Assembly: GCF_050624435.1 (NCBI RefSeq)
Contig: NC_134539.1
Coordinates: 40,518,001 to 40,582,000, forward strand
Length of the DNA: 64,000 nucleotides
Reading direction: 5' to 3'
From: Tenrec ecaudatus
Taxonomy: Eukaryota; Chordata; Mammalia; Afrosoricida; Tenrecidae
Shown: positions 24,001 to 34,546 of the stretch, piece after piece
Numbering within the stretch: position 1 is the stretch's first letter
Layout: every line of letters begins with the position of its first letter
Notes under the pieces: generated by a model
Database searches by the model: none
The model's input: the letters and a program-made list of their open reading frames with translations, nothing else
What the model was told of the DNA's origin: nothing
Program-made: the position numbers and the translations under genes

Positions 24001-27000
24001 TATTATTATTTTCATATATTATATCGTCCACTCTCTCCTTTCACCCACGTTTCTGTTGTTTGTCCCCATCAAGGGATTTGGGGGGGGGCTGTTATATGTT
24101 GATCATTGTGATCAGTTCTCCCTTTCTCCCCCTTCTCCCCCTACTTTCCCCCTACTCTCATGGTATCACTACTCCCATTATTGTTCTTGAGGGGTTTATG
24201 TGCCCTGGGTTCTGTGAGTCAAAAAATCTTATCTCTACCAGGGTACATTCCCTGGTCTAGCCATATTTGTAAGGTAGAAAGGGGATCATGATGGGCGGGG
24301 GGCGGGCACATTAAACAAGAGGAATGTTATATGTTTTGTCGGTGCTATACTGCACACTGGCTGGCTCATTCCTTCGTTGTGACCCTTCTGTGAGGAGTTA
24401 TGCAATTGTTTATAGATGGGCTTTGGCTGTCCTCTCTGTCTGTCCCCTCATTTACATCAATATTTTTTGATTGGGGTCTTCTGGTGCCGGATATCTGATC
24501 CCAGCGACACTGCATGATCACACGGGCTGGTGTGCTTCTTCCATGTGGGCTTTGTAGCTTTCCTCCTAGATGGCTGCTTTTTAACTTCAAGCCTGTAAGA
24601 CCCCAGATGATATATCTTCTAATAGCTGAGCACCATCAGCTTTCTTCACCACATTTCATTATGCACTGATTTTTACTTCAGCGATCATGTTGGGAAGGTG
24701 AGCATCACAGAATGCCAGTTTATTAGAACAAAGTGTTCTTGCATTGAGGAAGGACTTGAGTAGAGGCCCAATAGCTGTCTCCTTCCTTGATACTTAACAT
24801 ATAAATATATGTACATAGACTTATATCCCTACCACTATATATGAATATATTTGTTTGTATACATGCCTATATTCATGCCTCTATAAATGCCCTATGCCTT
24901 CTAGCTCCCTCCTCTGTTTTCTTTTACTGTCCTCCTGTCCCACTATCATTTTCAACCTTCATTCGGCTCTCAGCAATTCTTCTCGACTACATTGCATTTG
25001 ATCAACCCCACCAGGAATTCTACACCCTCCTCACCATTGATTTGAGATCTCTCATTGTACCCTTCTCCCTGGATTTGTTGGCTTCTTCCTCCCTTTCCCT
25101 CACCTTCCCCTGCCCCTCATGAACCATCAGTCCCCATTGTTAAGATAGGGATGGTTTAACTTCCCTATCTTATATAGATAGACATGCAACACAAAAAAAG
25201 AACAAGAAGAAAACAAAATCAACAATGGGAAAAGAAAAGAGCCCATAAATAGTCTGTGTGTTGACCCTTATTTTCCTTATCTAGTCTGATAAGGTACTGT
25301 GTTCTTCTGGGTAGACTAAAGAAACAAATCCATGGACACACATATGTGTATAAGAAAAATGTATATAAAAAGCAATTGAACATTGAAAAAACATCCCAGC
25401 GCAGTCCAGGTCAAGTCCATAAGTCCAATATTAACCCATATGTCTGATACCAATCTATAAAGTCCTCTTCAAACTCATGAAATACATGCAATGACACTGA
25501 ATGTAGAAGATCACAGGCCAGTGGGTAGAAAGTCATTGGAACTCGTGGCATTGGAAACACTTCAGCGCTGGCAGGGGTCTCGACATGGCTTCTCCAGCCC
25601 CCAGGGCTGCATCAGGGTGGGTCCATGTGCCGTGTCAGCTGCTATGTCTCCCAGGGTATGTGCAGAGAGTCTCCGAGCTCCAAGGAAGAAATAACGGGAT
25701 TCCCAGAATCCTTAGGGGAAGGCTATGCCCACACAGAAGCCTCATTGGCTATGACCCAATTGACAGGCTAGACTCCATCCCTACACGCTTAATCCTTAAA
25801 TTGACAATTTTCTAACTACCACAGGTACCAAGCTGTGTCCTCCAAGTCAGAAATGTATTTTGGAGATTCCTCAGGGTCTTAGTTGCTTTGCTCTGCTTGC
25901 CGCTCTGTGGCGCTCCCTTCTTGTTTTGCCCCAGTGTGTGTGTATTTGTGTGGAGAGGTCTCACCAGGCACAATATCCATACTGTGTCTCTGTTGCTGTC
26001 CCCTGCAGCTCTGTGGATCAACGAGGGGATGTCATGTCTCATCTTGGACCAGCCCTATGGTCCTCTCTGTGCCTTGACTGCTATGAGCAGGAGTGTCATC
26101 CTTGGGACCTGTTGGGCCAACAGACATTCTCTCTCTCTCAGTTTGCTCCCATGCAATCTGGGCAGACTGCCACTCTCCCTGGCCTGTGTCGTCAGTGCTG
26201 TCCCCTGCAGTGCAGTCTTCTGGGGATGGGGTAGACATAGCTGGAATTGGGGCTGGCCTTGCAGACCTCTCTATTAGTTCGGTGCTTCATGATGGTATGT
26301 TTTCCTCAAGGCTTGACTACCAGGTTGAAGTCTGATCCCTCCCTCCCTTTCCTGAGGAGACATTAACAATACCTCCCCCATGAGTGGGTTACTGCCCTGT
26401 TCGCCCACTATCAACATTCTCTCTCTCTCTCTTTTTGCCCTTTCCCCCTCCATTTTAGTTGGCTGCCATATGCATCCCTTGTTTAGGGCTGATCCCTGCC
26501 AGAGTGCCTGGGCCTCTCCCTGAGAAGTTATGCATGTAGTGGCATGTCCCCTATACCCAAATGCTTTTTAAGCTCACCTCAGTGGACTCATGTCATGCTT
26601 GTCCTTTTGTGCTTGGCTTACTCTGCTTTGCATAATTTCCTCCAATGTTTCCCATGTAAGTGCTTTCAATCATTATGTCTGTGTTCAATTTCAATTGCAA
26701 GTAAATTTAGACTATGCAGCTGGGAAAATGAAATCAATCATAATTTTACAGTTTTTTTAATGTTGTATATATTTGAGATGGGGAAAGTTGATCACTGTGT
26801 GTTTGTTTGTGCATGTGGTTTATGTTTTGGTCCTCCAAGGTTTACTTCTTTTCAAATTGGTGTTAAAACACATATTTCATCAGCTCTAACATTCCTATGG
26901 ATGATGCAGTCTTACATAATAATAGAAATCTGAAGGGAAAATATTTCTCAAGTTGATGACAAATGCATTATATATATAATTTATATAAAATCCTTAAACC

Positions 27001-30000
27001 TACCCTTTTTCTTTTAATAGCCGAAAAATAAACTATGGAGCATATGATAATTACGTTCCAGGTAAGAATTGTGGCTTATAATTCAAGATTTATATTTTTA
27101 ATGCTATTAAATTCAGGGGTAAATGATATTTATGCAAAGTGATAAAACCTTCATTGAATATTATGGAAAATCAACTATCAATTTTTCAAAGCATCTTTCT
27201 CACAGTCTCAAGATAACACTTTACAAACATGCTATGTTTAATTTTAAATTCAAATAAGCAAATTCATTCAGCAATTAGAGAACATGAAACCAGATAATTT
27301 ACAATTGAAAAGCAACATAGACATTAGAAAAATAACTTTTCATTGATGGCAAGAATATCTTGTTCTAGAGTCTACCTTGTTTATATTTAGCAAATTGATG
27401 GTGCTTTATCAATTATACCTACTTTTCAAATTAGCAAAAAGAGTTTCATTATTTCACAAGGCAAGCCAGTTTCATATTGAATAGCTTAAATCTCGGGCAT
27501 TTCCAACTCCTATTTATTCTTTTAAAAAATGTGTTGATCATATTTACTCTTAAATTCTGCTTGAAGTTTTATAAATTTTCCCCATTGATCCAAACTTTGT
27601 CCTTAAGAGACTCACAGAACAATTCTCTCTTCTCACAAATAATAATGTGCCAAATATTTACATATAATCATTGATGATCTGATTGGTAACCTAAATTTAA
27701 TCACTTCTATTACAATTTTCAGGAAACTTTACCATTCTGTGGATACACTTTATTTGTTAATTTTCATATTTGACTCAAGAAAATGCAATAATTGGATGTG
27801 TAGCATTTTTACCTTTGAAAAATAACTAATAGATAAGAGGATCTTAAACATTAGCACTTATATTCAATAATATAGTTACTGAATATCTTATGCCAAGCAG
27901 TGTGCTAAGTAAGTACTTTGGGGGTGCTAGAGTTATTTATAGATTTTGTGCTCTTAATGCAATTGCACTCTAACCAAAAGAACATAAATCAAAAATTAAA
28001 CCTGGAAGAGGTGGAAAACTTATGTAAAAGTGTTTCTCCCCTTTTGTATTATAGGCTATGTTAATTTTCATAATGGCTATATATAGCTATTTATAAAGTT
28101 GGTCAACCTAGAAAAACCAAATTTTATTTTCTCATATTAATAGCAGAAGTTAAAAAACAAGTAAATAAATTAGGCTACAATATGAATCATTTGATTAGTC
28201 ATTTCTACAATATTATTTTATTTACTCTAAGTTTGATGAAATTTTAACCATTAATTCCAGAAAGCTTGTTTTATCTTTTCCTGCTTTATTTAGTCAGTGA
28301 ATTAAGCAAAAAATCATGGAATCAACAACACTTCGCCCTAGCATTTCCAAAACCACCCCGGCCCGGAACAAAAAGAAGATCAACACCTTCCCAATTAGAA
28401 AAACAATCAGTTTCTGTAAGTTTTTAAAACACTATGTGATTTAACTAGTCATAAATTTGTGAAGCAATGCCTGCACACAGAGGCACCAACACAAACACAC
28501 ACACACACACGTTGTAGTTGGTAGAAACTGCTTGTACCTTAGCAGTGCAATACAACAACTGAACACGTTAATGATACTAGTCCAGATGAGAAGCTGGACT
28601 TTATATTTTATTTAAACAAATTTCAAATAGTCTTATCAAGTTGAGCAGTACAGTTAAAAGATGATTCCAATTCTTTGGAGGAGATAGATATATTTTATTT
28701 GCATTTCATGGTCTAACAATTTTTCTTTACTTCATATTAATTATTTTCAATATTTCCACATTACAGAGCTTAGATAGCTAACAAGCACAGAGATTTACTA
28801 TTCATAGGGATGGATGGTGGGTTGGCAAGATATTTTGAGCATTCCAAACACACAGTGTTTTTAAATGAAACAAAACTAAACAATTCTTATATTGAAAAGC
28901 CATTTGATATAACATTATTCACTATAGCTCTAGAGCAATTCCAGACAGAATAAAATCTGGACAGAATAATGAGGATCCTGGAAATTGAGATTTGGCTTAG
29001 AGTGGACTTTGTCTGTAAGTGAAAATAACAATGGTAAAGTAGAATAGACTATGAAATCTTCCCGTTGTCCACTCTTTCTCCAAATGTAATTTTATCATGG
29101 TTGAATTTAAAATGCATTTGGTATTTCATAATACAATTTGTGTAAAACACATTACTCATCATTATTCTAAACATTATTGCAGAGCTATCAGGAGGACAAA
29201 TTAAAGGAAGGTAGAAGGCGGCCATTATGGATGCATCGTTCTTTAATGACTATTTCTGAGCGACCATCTGTCTATTTAGCTGCAAGGAGGCGGCCCCCAA
29301 CCAGACCATCCTCCAGGAAGTCTTTGAGGGAAGCAGATGCCAAACCACAATCACCTCCACGTAAAGAAGACAAGAAAGCAGACAAAAAGGACCAATCCGA
29401 TTCCGAAACAGAATCCAAAGTTTCAAGGGCATTAAAAAAAGATAAGAAAGGCAAGGACATACCTCTTGAATCTGAGGATGAAAAAGATGTCCAAAAGGTT
29501 AAAAGAGATTCGAAGAAGGGCAAAGGTGCAGATACCGAGATTGAAAGTGAAAAGGGAACTCTAAAGAAAGATAAGAAAGATGCCAAGAAAGAAAAGAAAG
29601 GGTCTAAGAAGGTGAAGGGTACCGATTCAGACACAGAAAGTGAAAAAGTGGAGGTAAAGAAAGATGCCCAGAAAGAAAAGAAAGGAGCCAAGAAGGCGAA
29701 GGTTACCGATACAGACAGTGAAAGTGAAAAAGCAGAGGTAAAGGAAGATGCCCAGAAAGAAAAGAAAGGGGCCAAGAAGGCGAAGGGTACAGATACAGAC
29801 ACAGAAAGTGAAAAAGCAGAGGTAAAGAAAGATGCCCAGAAAGAAAAGAAAGGGGCCAAGAAGGCGAAGGGTACAGATACAGACACAGAAAGTGAAAAAG
29901 CAGAGGTAAAGAAAGATGCCCAGAAAGAAAAGAAAGGGGCCAAGAAGGCGAAGGGTACCGATACAGACACAGAAAGTGAAAAAGCAGAGGTAAAGAAAGA

Positions 30001-30592
30001 TGCCCAGAAAGAAAAGAAAGGGGCCAAGAAGGTGAAGGGTACAGATACAGACACTGAAAGCGAAAAGGCGGAGGTAAAGGAAGATGCCAAGAAAGAAAAG
30101 AAAGGGTCTAAGAAGGTCAAAGAGTCAGCTACCAAAACTGAAAAAGAAGATGCAAAGAAAGAAATTCAGAAAGAAAAGAAAGATTCAAAGAAGGTCAAGG
30201 TTTCAGCCACATCATCTGAAACTGGAAAAGAAGATGCAAAGAAGGATAAGGGTGGAAAGAAGGATGCAAAAGACGCAAAAACAGCGCAAGAGAAAGATAA
30301 TCCACCAAAGGACGAGGACAAGAAGGATTTAAAGAAGAAAGATAACAAAAAGGATAAGAAAGAGGAAAAGCAGCCCAGCGAGGCAAGCAGTGAAGCAACT
30401 GTCGATACTAAGAAAGACTCCAAGAAAGGTTCCATAAAGGAGAAGAAAGATGCTAAGAAAGAGCCCAAGAAAGGTTCCACAAAAGAGAAGAAAGATGCAA
30501 AGAAAGATGCTAAGAAAGATGCCAATCCAGAATCGGGCGATGCAAAGAAAGATGAAAAGAAGGATGCTAAGAATTCAAAGAAGGGGAAATAG
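21081..30592 (+). CDS. CYLC2: Cylicin-2, four coding exons (join 21081-21097, 27021-27061, 28294-28415, 29183-30592)
   Basis: The spliced frame has 1,590 nt (529 residues plus stop). The N-terminal part reads MSVPRF, then [24 protein letters not shown] and [13 protein letters not shown], then [10 protein letters not shown] and [12 protein letters not shown]. These are the conserved cylicin N-terminal blocks and fit cylicin-2 better than the X-linked cylicin-1. The remainder is a Lys/Asp/Glu-rich KKD-type tail ending in SKKGK, as in other cylicin-2 proteins. Cylicins are basic structural proteins of the perinuclear theca (calyx) of the sperm head, made in spermatids. All introns are GT-AG and every junction keeps the frame. 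The protein is much longer than human cylicin-2 (about 348 aa, from memory), mainly because of an 84-bp repeat array in the last exon. I see no frameshift or early stop, so the gene looks intact. Untranslated exons were not determined. Confidence 0.93.
21709..21890 (-). pseudogene. Decayed mariner, C-terminal end
   Basis: A left terminal repeat GGATTTCAGAAAGTTTGTGA is followed on the minus strand by decayed frames reading WYHFLQNV and DRDYFEKY, like the mariner WxKC...GDYFEK C-terminus. Only the last part survives. Confidence 0.5.
21960..22320 (+). pseudogene. ERVL-type integrase relic
   Basis: The open part reads [10 protein letters not shown], and later DNA matches an integrase core frame by frame with breaks. 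VDYIGPLP holds the first catalytic Asp region typical of ERVL integrases. Frameshifts make it non-functional. No adjoining LTR was identified. Confidence 0.65.
22325..22905 (+). mobile_element. L1 ORF2 fragment
   Basis: A-rich strand with pieces reading NKIDKPLTN and [13 protein letters not shown], and a LHSNKFE-like block. These lie between the L1 endonuclease and reverse transcriptase. Truncated at both ends. Confidence 0.75.
22906..23814. other. Intron 1 sequence, nothing recognised
   Basis: AT-rich, short open frames only. Confidence 0.4.
23815..26670 (-). mobile_element. L1 3' half, antisense, split by an LTR
   Basis: It starts at a short poly-T and AATCATTTTATTG, continues through about 2 kb of 3' UTR colinear with the L1 at 52205-58750, and reaches the end of ORF2 (reverse complement of AAGCCAAGCACAAAAGGACA). 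The 5' part is missing. It lies antisense within CYLC2 intron 1. Confidence 0.8.
25298..25823 (-). mobile_element. Solo ERVL-like LTR inserted in L1
   Basis: GGTAC at 25293-25297 and 25824-25828 is a perfect 5-bp target duplication. The ends are TGTGTTCTTCTGGG and TTCTAACTACCACA, so it is the GGTGTCAATTTGGGACTT family in reverse. L1 sequence resumes on both sides. Confidence 0.92.
27021..27061 (+). CDS. CYLC2: CYLC2 coding exon 2 (41 nt)
   Basis: A pyrimidine-rich acceptor ending in TTTTAATAG precedes the exon and CAG|GTAAGAA follows it. It encodes [13 protein letters not shown] plus the first base of a Val codon. The YDNY-P core is the conserved cylicin N-terminal motif. Intron 1 (21098-27020) is about 5.9 kb and is largely filled by mobile elements. 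Confidence 0.92.
28294..28415 (+). CDS. CYLC2: CYLC2 coding exon 3 (122 nt)
   Basis: The acceptor is TGCTTTATTTAG and the donor TCT|GTAAGTT. Two bases complete the Val codon from exon 2. Forty full codons follow, including [18 protein letters not shown] and [13 protein letters not shown], the most conserved cylicin block. The exon ends in phase 0. A different frame across it opens with an ATG (at 28318), but only the cylicin frame joins both neighbours. Confidence 0.95.
28490..28511. repeat. Short (AC)n run in CYLC2 intron 3
   Basis: About ten AC units. Confidence 0.9.
29183..30592 (+). CDS. CYLC2: CYLC2 terminal coding exon with KKD-rich tail
   Basis: The acceptor ACATTATTGCAG is followed by AGC TAT CAG in phase 0. 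The first third encodes [10 protein letters not shown] and [12 protein letters not shown], conserved in cylicin-2. From about 29,360 the protein becomes almost wholly Lys/Asp/Glu/Ser/Thr, with DTESEK and KKEKKG motifs. It contains seven 84-bp units, then shorter KKD and KKGS repeats, and ends SKKGK-stop. The ATG at 29177 lies before the splice acceptor and is not a start. The long antisense open frame over the exon only reflects the purine-rich top strand. Confidence 0.95.
   Translation, partial: SYQEDKLKEGRRRPLWMHRSLMTISERPSVYLAARRRPPTRPSSRKSLREADAKPQSPPRKEDKKADKKDQSDSETESKVSRALKKDKKGKDIPLESEDEKDVQKVKRDSKKGKGADTEIESEKGTLKKDKKDAKKEKKGSKKVKGTDSDTESEKVEVKKDAQKEKKGAKKAKVTDTDSESEKAEVKEDAQKEKKGAKKAKGTDTDTESEKAEVKKDAQKEKKGAKKAKGTDTDTESEKAEVKKDAQKEKKGAKKAKGTDTDTESEKAEVKKDAQKEKKGAKKVKGTDTDTESEKAEVKEDAKKEKKGSKKVKESATKTEKEDAKKEIQKEKKDSKKVKVSATSSETGKEDAKKDKGGKKDAKDAKTAQEKDNPPKDEDKKDLKKKDNKKDKKEEKQPSEASSEATVDTKKDSKKGSIKEKKDAKKEPKKGSTKEKKDAKKDAKKDANPESGDAKKDEKKDAKNSKKGK
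29579..30166 (+). repeat. 84-bp coding minisatellite in CYLC2, seven units
   Basis: Units start at 29579, 29663, 29747, 29831, 29915, 29999 and 30083, exactly 84 bp apart. Each encodes 28 residues beginning DA[QK]KEKKG[AS]KK and ending [10 protein letters not shown] with small changes. Units 3 and 4 are identical over 84 bp and unit 5 differs from them by one base. The outer units (1 and 7) carry the variant [12 protein letters not shown]. Because 84 is a multiple of three, copy-number change keeps the frame. Confidence 0.95.
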
Positions 30593-31000
30593 ATCAGGAT
30601 AGCAATTCAAACTGGATAGAATAAATTAAAGGCATATTGGATTAATTAAACTTTAATCTCATCGAGAAGAATCTCTTAGTGCAAATAAGGAATCAAATAA
30701 TTGGAAAAATAATATTTAAAACGAGAAAAAGAAGATTACAATGAATCCCTAAAAGATTTATAAAAATATAAGAACAGTGTTGAGAAAAAATTAGGAATGA
30801 GGAAGATGCTGTGTTAAATTTGAAGATATAGAGGATTCAACTAAGGATGGAATAACAGACACAAAGAAGAACGTTCAATGAAGAATTCTAAAGGTAAGAA
30901 TACTCTGTTGACACGAAAAAGAAAAAAATATTTAAAATCTCAAAGAGGCAGATAGTAACTCCATAATACAAAACCCTCCTTAGAGCTAAATAAAGGAGTT
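30593..31000 (+). promoter_or_regulatory. CYLC2: Likely CYLC2 3' UTR with poly(A) signal
   Basis: AATAAA at 30620-30625 lies about 28 bp after the stop codon and could set a very short 3' UTR. The following 400 bp remain rich in purines and free of recognisable repeats. The true cleavage site cannot be fixed from sequence alone. Confidence 0.45.
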
Positions 31001-31404
31001 ATGGAACAAAGACAAATAGTTTTCCAAACTTTGACTTTCAAGTAAATATAAATGAGAAGTAGCATTACTCAGAGAGAGAAAAGAAAAGATTAAGTAAATG
31101 ACATCATTATTCCCTTGTGAGGGTGCCTCTTGGTCTTCTAAGCTGAAATAACTGCAGCCACGTTGGTGGATGTTGAATGTTTCACCTCCAGGACAAGAGT
31201 GTGACACCTGAAATTAGCTCGATTTTATTTTAAACCAAATTAAGATTTTTAAACACTCGAACAAAGAGTGTGGCTCTGAATGGACAGTTATATTTTTTGC
31301 AACCTGCTGATTAGAATTTTAATAAGATGTTATCACATTTAAGATTTCTCTGCATAAAAAACAATTTCAGCAAATTAGTGAGGACACTAAAGAAATGATA
31401 CTTT

Positions 31405-31645
31405 ATTTATTTTAATCTTTTTGTTAGGGTCTCATGCAACTCTTATCACAATCCATACACACATCAATTGTGTAAAGCACACTTGTACATTCATTGTCCT
31501 CATCATTCTCAAAACATTTGCTCTCCACTTAAGCCCCTGGCATCAGGACCTCTAATTCCCCTCCCTCCTCGCTACCCTTCACTCTTGAACCCTTGATAAT
31601 TTATAAATTATTATTTGGTCATATCTTGCCCTGTCCGTCGCCAGA
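31405..31645 (-). mobile_element. L1 3' UTR fragment, antisense
   Basis: GCAACTCTTATCACAATCC, ATCAATTGTGTAAAGCACAC and CTTGATAATTTATAAATTA match the 3' ends at 6215 and 23815. Confidence 0.75.
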
Positions 31646-32150
31646 GATGATACTTTTAAATATGTCCATGAGGAATGGTTAAGGGAAGCTGTCTGTGAGA
31701 AAAGAGACAGGGTTAAGAATTAAGAAAATGTTAACAATTATTTATTAAAAGTTCTTTTTCTTAAACAGAAAATAGTAGCCAACTTCTCTATTTAAACAAG
31801 GATTAAAATAAAAACTTAAAAATATCAAGTACAAATATAAATGATGCACAAGAATAGAATTACTACTAATGTGTGAAACAGAAAAAAGTAAATTAACAAA
31901 TCGTGGCTGTATGACAGAGTAAGAAAATAAAAATATATTATTTTATCTTTATAACCATATTAGACTCTCATATGAGCTCAGAGTCCTACTAACACAAAGC
32001 TGATTGGGGGGGTGGGTAATATAAAGAAAAACAAGCAAATCATTGTGTCTACCAATCAGGGAAAATGCATTGCTAATTTAATACCTTCTCTTTCATGGAA
32101 ACACAATGCTGTTGCAAAATTTGCTATATACTTTTCTTCCATCTATGTCC
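31646..32150. other. No gene or repeat recognised
   Basis: AT-rich, no substantial open frame. Confidence 0.4.
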
Positions 32151-32151
32151 T

Positions 32152-32285
32152 TAGCCAGGGAAAAAGACTGGCTTTCTACTAAAGAGTTACAGTCTAGTAA
32201 ACCGATAGGCACAGTTCCACCCTGTCCTGTAGTGTTGCTATGAGTCAGAACAAACTGAAGGCAGTGAGTTCGCTTTAGTTTTTCT
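32152..32285 (+). mobile_element. AfroSINE, 3' part
   Basis: GGCTTTCTACTAAAGAGTTA, then CCACCCTGTCCTGTAGTG and GCTATGAGTCAGAACAAAC. The tRNA head is missing. Confidence 0.75.
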
Positions 32286-32459
32286 TTTTGTTAATGTCCT
32301 TGCCAATATGAACTCTTGATGCAAATCCAACTTCTTGGTATTAAGAAAATGGACTCTGCGTGTCCTCAAAAGATGGATCCTGAAAAGAAATGAGGCAAAT
32401 ACCACTAATCAGCTCCTTCTATCCTAATGTACTTTTCCCCCCTTGTATGATCTCTCCCT

Positions 32460-32517
32460 ATCCATCCATCCGTCCATCATCCATCTACCCATCCATCCAT
32501 TCATCCATCCATCCGCC
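32460..32517. repeat. (ATCC)n microsatellite
   Basis: Imperfect TCCA/ATCC tetranucleotide run. Confidence 0.9.
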
Positions 32518-32721
32518 TAGACATCCAATTACTCACCTATCCACCTGTTTCTCTAATTGCTTATTGATTATTGCCTGTCTCCCTCACTAAAATATGAGGT
32601 TTGAACGTCCTTCTAAGCACTAGCTTTTTATATCATTACAAAAACTACTTAGGATAACAGGCAATTATAACTCATGTTCCCTTAGAATTTAGAACATCTT
32701 AAGCTATGATTGGGACCGATG

Positions 32722-32840
32722 GCAGGATTCAAATAGTTTAACGACCAGTTAACTGGTTGAACTGGTTCAAGTGGTCCTAACGACCATTTTAATTATAATA
32801 AGTGATATACTGAAAGGTAGCTCATTATTTCATACAATTA
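32722..32840. mobile_element. Possible hAT-type terminal segment
   Basis: CAGGATTCAAATAGTTTAAC followed by the self-complementary CCAGTTAACTGG resembles termini of short non-autonomous hAT elements. The opposite end was not found. Confidence 0.25.
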
Positions 32841-33059
32841 ACCGTTAATATTTCAAGAACTACAATAAAAGAGGTACACAACCTAGATTGCTAGGAGGGT
32901 TTTGAAATATTAATGAAAAGTATTAAATAATACCTGATGAAACACTGAAACTGTTATTTAAGGTATTTCCATATTGCTTCTTGATTGATGTCCTCACTTG
33001 TAAATTCCTTGCTTTTATCTGAGCACCAATGGCTGTATTATTTATCCTTAACAATGTTT

Positions 33060-33500
33060 TCACTTCAGGAGTCGGGTCCCATTATAAGGTTCAACAAGGT
33101 GACTTAATTCAGAGACACGAGTTAGCAAACAATGAGATTTATTTTGCTTTTAGGTGCAGATGTGCTGAGGCAGAATAGAGCGTCAGCCCTGGCTGAGCCT
33201 ATAACATTTGTCAGCCTCAAGTACAAAGGCTAATGCCCTTTTATACCAATGCAAGGCTAAAGGGAAGAGTGTCTGCCTGGGAATGGAAAGGTGTAGGCCG
33301 TTATTTTCTTGTATTTATGGTCATTCTGTGTTGTGCATTTGGATTTTCAAAATGATTGCAGGTGCTCATTTGTGGTCATCACTTTGCTGTGCCATTCTTC
33401 TTGGTTCACTGGGTTCTGACAATGGCATATTCTTTCCCATTTGTGCAAAACTTTTTACAGGGTAAATCTTAGGGCAGAATTATAGGGTCAGTTCTGGGGC
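33060..33500 (-). mobile_element. Possible ERV1-like LTR, antisense
   Basis: Minus strand: GCAAAATAAATCTCATTGTT (a poly(A) signal in an R-like region) followed by GAACCTTATAATGGGACCCG, as in the end of class I LTRs. Boundaries are approximate. Confidence 0.35.
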
Positions 33501-33983
33501 AAACATGAGGAACTTTGATTCTTAGCAAACTCTATTAAGCCTTTTGTCCATTCCTTTAGAAGTAGGCTAGATAACAGTCATTGTGTTTGATATGTTAGAA
33601 ACAAGCTACTTCTCTTCTCTGAACTATAATTTAATTCACCTTTGAGAAACTCATTTTTGCTCCTGCTGAACTTACAAATTGTTCTAACCATATATTAAGC
33701 TCTTTGAACACTTTTCAGTAATTACATAATTCACTCAAAATATCCATGGGACTTTGGGGTGTACAAAGCTGGAATATGAAGTCAAGTAGGAAATTCTAGA
33801 AACTATGAATATAAATCTAATACTATTTCAATGTTGGCTGACAGAAGATTTTCCTCCCTTATTTCCATTTTTGTTCTACATTTTCTTGCATAGAATGATG
33901 ACCCCTGATTATTGTAAAAATTTCATCACAGAACAAGAATGTAATCATGTTCTTTATGAAAGTGAGACTATGGAACAATATAT

Positions 33984-34546
33984 TGTGATAGTTAAATAAT
34001 CTGGTGTCAATTTGGGACTTGAGAGGATTAAGAATGAAGGGCTGGAGTCTAGTCTGTCAATTGGGTCATAGCTAATGAGGCCTCTGTGTGGGCATGACCT
34101 TCTCCTGAGCATTCTGGCAACTCCAGTATTTCCTCCTTGGAGGCAGGAGACACATTCTCTCTCTCTCTCTCCTCACTTCCTGAGAGATGCTTAACTGACA
34201 AGACACATGGCATTGCGCTGTTAGATCTCATGCTCTGGGAACTGGAGAAGCCATGTGGAAACCCCTGCCAGCACTGAGATGCTTCTATTGCCACTGGATT
34301 CACAAGACATTGCACCCATTGACACGTGGTCATCCAGCATTCAGTGTCATTGCATATGTTTTGTGAGTCTGAAGAGGACTTTATAGATTGGTATTGGACA
34401 TATGGGCTAATATCGGACTTATGGACTTGATGTGGACTGGACTGGGTTATTTTCTTAATATTCAATTGTTTTTTTATATAAAGCTCTTTCTTATACACAT
34501 ATGAGTGTCTATGGATTTGTTTCTCTAGTCTACCCAGACTAACACA
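33984..34546 (+). mobile_element. 5' LTR of ERVL-like element
   Basis: Starts TGTGATAGTTAAATAATCTG and ends CCCAGACTAACACA. It is immediately followed by a primer-binding-like site. Same family as 16927 and 25298. Confidence 0.88.

Larger units (their letters stand above)
26671..31404. other. Repeat-poor interval around CYLC2 exons 2-4
   Basis: Apart from the short AC run at 28490 and the coding minisatellite, I recognise no interspersed element in about 4.7 kb, unlike the rest of the window. Confidence 0.5.

Noticed and set aside
25860-26335. Cluster of overlapping 60-130 codon frames
   Set aside because: The region is the G+C-richer antisense L1 3' UTR, so the frames are chance.
29177-29182. 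ATG before CYLC2 exon 4 as a start codon
   Set aside because: It lies upstream of the splice acceptor. Exons 1-3 join in frame and carry conserved cylicin residues.
29272-30135. 287-codon minus-strand open frame rich in Ser/Phe
   Set aside because: It is the antisense shadow of the purine-rich CYLC2 repeat exon, where stop codons are rare on the opposite strand.
32460-32517. Tetranucleotide array as a CRISPR-like or tandem gene feature
   Set aside because: It is a simple ATCC microsatellite.
34049-34498. 149-codon minus-strand frame
   Set aside because: It lies inside the 5' LTR on the opposite strand, where the other LTR copies do not keep it open.
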